Part shown: positions 5,358 through 6,295 of the stretch, in pieces
Numbering within the stretch: position 1 is the first letter of the stretch
Layout: each line of letters starts with the position of its first letter
From: Frankiales bacterium
GTDB lineage: Bacteria; Actinomycetota; Actinomycetes; Mycobacteriales; SCTD01
Assembly (NCBI GenBank): GCA_025965495.1
Contig: JAOPWW010000133.1
Location: 1-6,295 of the forward strand
Length of the DNA stretch: 6,295 nt
Direction: 5' to 3'
The notes under the pieces: model-generated
Databases searched by the model: none
What the model saw: only the letters and a program-made list of their open reading frames with translations
What the model was told of the DNA's origin: nothing
Position numbers and translations under genes: made by a program

Positions 5358-5879
5358 ATGAGCGAGCAGCCCGGCACCCAGGTCACCATCGTCGGTCAGG
5401 ACGGCCAGCCCGTCGGGACCGTCGACGTCCCGGAGGCGGACGGCAGCGAGGAGCGCAGCCCGGCCGAGCTGGTCGAGCAGCCCGCGAAGGTCATGCGGAT
5501 CGGCTCGATGGTCAAGCAGCTGCTCGAGGAGGTCCGGGCCGCCCCGCTCGACGACGCCGCCCGCACCCGGCTGCGCGAGATCCACGAGAGCTCGGTCCGC
5601 GAGCTGTCCGAGGGGCTGGCGCCCGAGCTGCGCGAGGAGCTCGAGCGCCTCTCGCTGCCGTTCAGCGGCGACGAGGTGCCCTCCGACGCCGAGCTCCGGA
5701 TCGCCCAGGCCCAGCTCGTCGGCTGGCTGGAGGGGCTGTTCCACGGCATCCAGACCGCGCTGTTCGCCCAGCAGATGGCCGCCAAGATGGCGGCCGAGCG
5801 GGGCGGCCGGGCGCTCCCGGGCGGGCCCGTCCCCGCCATGCCCGTCGCGGGTCCCGGCGGCACCGGGCAGTACCTCTAG
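5358..5879 (+). CDS. bpa: Bacterial proteasome activator Bpa (PafE)
   Basis: The 173-residue product has the length and layout of Mycobacterium Bpa (Rv3780, about 174 residues). A disordered N-terminus (1 to about 35) is followed by the highly conserved QPAKVMRIGSMVKQLLEEVR (41-60), which opens the helical bundle. Further helices span about 65-98 and 108-146. A Gly/Pro/Ala-rich flexible tail ends in GQYL (170-173). In the characterised homologues Bpa forms a dodecameric ring, and the C-terminal GQYL inserts into the alpha-ring pockets of the 20S proteasome, opening the gate for ATP-independent degradation of unfolded proteins. The key penultimate Tyr and final Leu are present. It has an ATG start with a strong ribosome binding site, is divergent from the aminotransferase-like gene, and is followed after 10 bases by the VOC gene. 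The proteasome genes themselves are not in this window. Confidence 0.97.
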   Translation: MSEQPGTQVTIVGQDGQPVGTVDVPEADGSEERSPAELVEQPAKVMRIGSMVKQLLEEVRAAPLDDAARTRLREIHESSVRELSEGLAPELREELERLSLPFSGDEVPSDAELRIAQAQLVGWLEGLFHGIQTALFAQQMAAKMAAERGGRALPGGPVPAMPVAGPGGTGQYL

Positions 5880-5882
5880 GGG
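5878..5882 (+). promoter_or_regulatory. Ribosome binding site of the VOC gene, overlapping the bpa stop
   Basis: AGGGG begins within the TAG stop of bpa and lies seven bases before the GTG at 5890. It supports that start and suggests that ribosomes finishing bpa can begin the VOC gene. Confidence 0.5.
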
Positions 5883-5889
5883 TCCCGCC

Positions 5890-6288
5890 GTGCTGCGGAT
5901 CCACCTGACGAGCGTGCTCGTCGACGACCAGGCTCGGGCGCTCGCCTTCTACACCGACGTGCTCGGCTTCCGGGTCGCCGACGACGTCCCCCTGGGCGAG
6001 TTCCGCTGGCTCACGGTCGTGTCCCCGGGCGACCCGGACGGGGCCCGGCTCCTGCTCGAGCCGGACGCCCACCCGGCTGCCCGGCAGTACCGGGCAGCGC
6101 TCCACGCGGACGGGATCCCGCTGGCGTCGTTCCAGGTCGACGACGTGCACGCCGAGCACGCCCGGCTGACCGCGCTCGGGGTCCGCTTCCCCGTGGAGCC
6201 CACTGCGGCCGGGCCCGTGGTCATCGCGGTCCTGGACGACACGTGCGGCAACCTGCTGCAGCTCGTGACGCCACCGCGCGAGGCCTGA
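5890..6288 (+). CDS. VOC superfamily protein (glyoxalase/bleomycin-resistance/dioxygenase fold)
   Basis: The 132-residue product is a single-chain VOC protein with two beta-alpha-beta-beta-beta units. The first unit has RIHLTSVLVDDQARALAFYT (3-22), then DVLGFRVADDVP and the strand RLLLEPD (53-59). The second has SFQVDDVHAEHARLTALGVRF (80-100) and the closing strand VIAVLDDTCGNLLQLV (111-126). His5 and Glu57 are at positions often used as metal ligands in the superfamily. The usual acidic ligand in the last strand (G-N-x-x-E-L) is Gln124 here, as in many uncharacterised actinobacterial members, so metal binding and activity are uncertain. The family includes glyoxalases, dioxygenases and resistance proteins; no substrate can be inferred. 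It lies 10 bases after bpa in the same direction and is probably co-transcribed. Seven bases remain to the window end. Confidence 0.92.
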   Translation: MLRIHLTSVLVDDQARALAFYTDVLGFRVADDVPLGEFRWLTVVSPGDPDGARLLLEPDAHPAARQYRAALHADGIPLASFQVDDVHAEHARLTALGVRFPVEPTAAGPVVIAVLDDTCGNLLQLVTPPREA

Positions 6289-6295
6289 GCCGCCG

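Noticed and set aside
3958..5361. Rightward open frame of 467 codons opposite the aminotransferase-like gene
   Set aside because: It gives Arg/Gly/Ala/Val-rich sequence with no motif and is the complement of a gene with an intact PLP active site.
4121..5389. Extension of the SCO6745 frame upstream to 5389 as a 706-residue fusion
   Set aside because: The upstream part is low-complexity Arg/Ala/Gly sequence in the shadow of the aminotransferase-like gene. The GGAGG site and family N-terminus support the start at 4120.
5662..6159. Leftward open frame opposite the end of bpa and the VOC gene
   Set aside because: It spans two clearly recognised rightward genes and their junction, and shows no family motif.

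Overview
This 6.3 kb window is densely coding and very GC-rich, with strong third-position G/C bias and mostly GTG start codons (seven of eight genes). Together with a bacterial proteasome activator gene (bpa, an actinobacterial family), this indicates a chromosome of a high-GC actinomycete. I cannot name the genus. No tRNA, rRNA, CRISPR, insertion sequence, phage gene or attachment site is visible. The region looks like ordinary core chromosome rather than a mobile island.

Layout. (1) At the left edge is the first 44 bases of a leftward gene, possibly an acyl-CoA thioesterase. (2) Rightward from 108 runs a three-gene set: a Ser/Ala/Pro-rich lipoprotein of unknown function, a quinone-oxidoreductase-type medium-chain dehydrogenase that overlaps it by one base, and, after 31 bases, an MFS efflux-type transporter. 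(3) This set meets a leftward pair tail to tail at 3269-3272, where both stop codons lie in one CTAG. The leftward pair is a PLP-dependent class V aminotransferase/cysteine-desulfurase-like protein (5313 to 4117) followed by an SCO6745-family protein (4120 to 3269), joined by a 4-base GTGA overlap. (4) Divergently from 5358 runs bpa, ending in the proteasome-docking residues GQYL, followed 10 bases later by a VOC-superfamily protein.

How the genes fit together. Bpa is the one gene with a well-defined role: in relatives it caps the 20S proteasome and promotes ATP- and Pup-independent degradation. From memory, a quinone oxidoreductase, a leftward class V aminotransferase and bpa also lie close together in Mycobacterium tuberculosis (around Rv3777 to Rv3780), so this looks like a conserved actinobacterial neighbourhood. 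Nothing here shows that the metabolic enzymes act with the proteasome.

Expression signals. Genes that appear to begin a transcript (44 leftward, 108, 5313 leftward, perhaps 2001) lack a Shine-Dalgarno sequence and have a -10-like hexamer 6-7 bases before the start codon, as expected of leaderless mRNAs. The downstream gene at 4120 and the gene at 5890 have purine-rich ribosome binding sites. bpa has the strongest one. I found no wholly new biological system. The points most worth a second look are the Tyr in place of the catalytic Cys in the desulfurase-like protein, its tight coupling to an SCO6745 protein, and the leaderless-start pattern.
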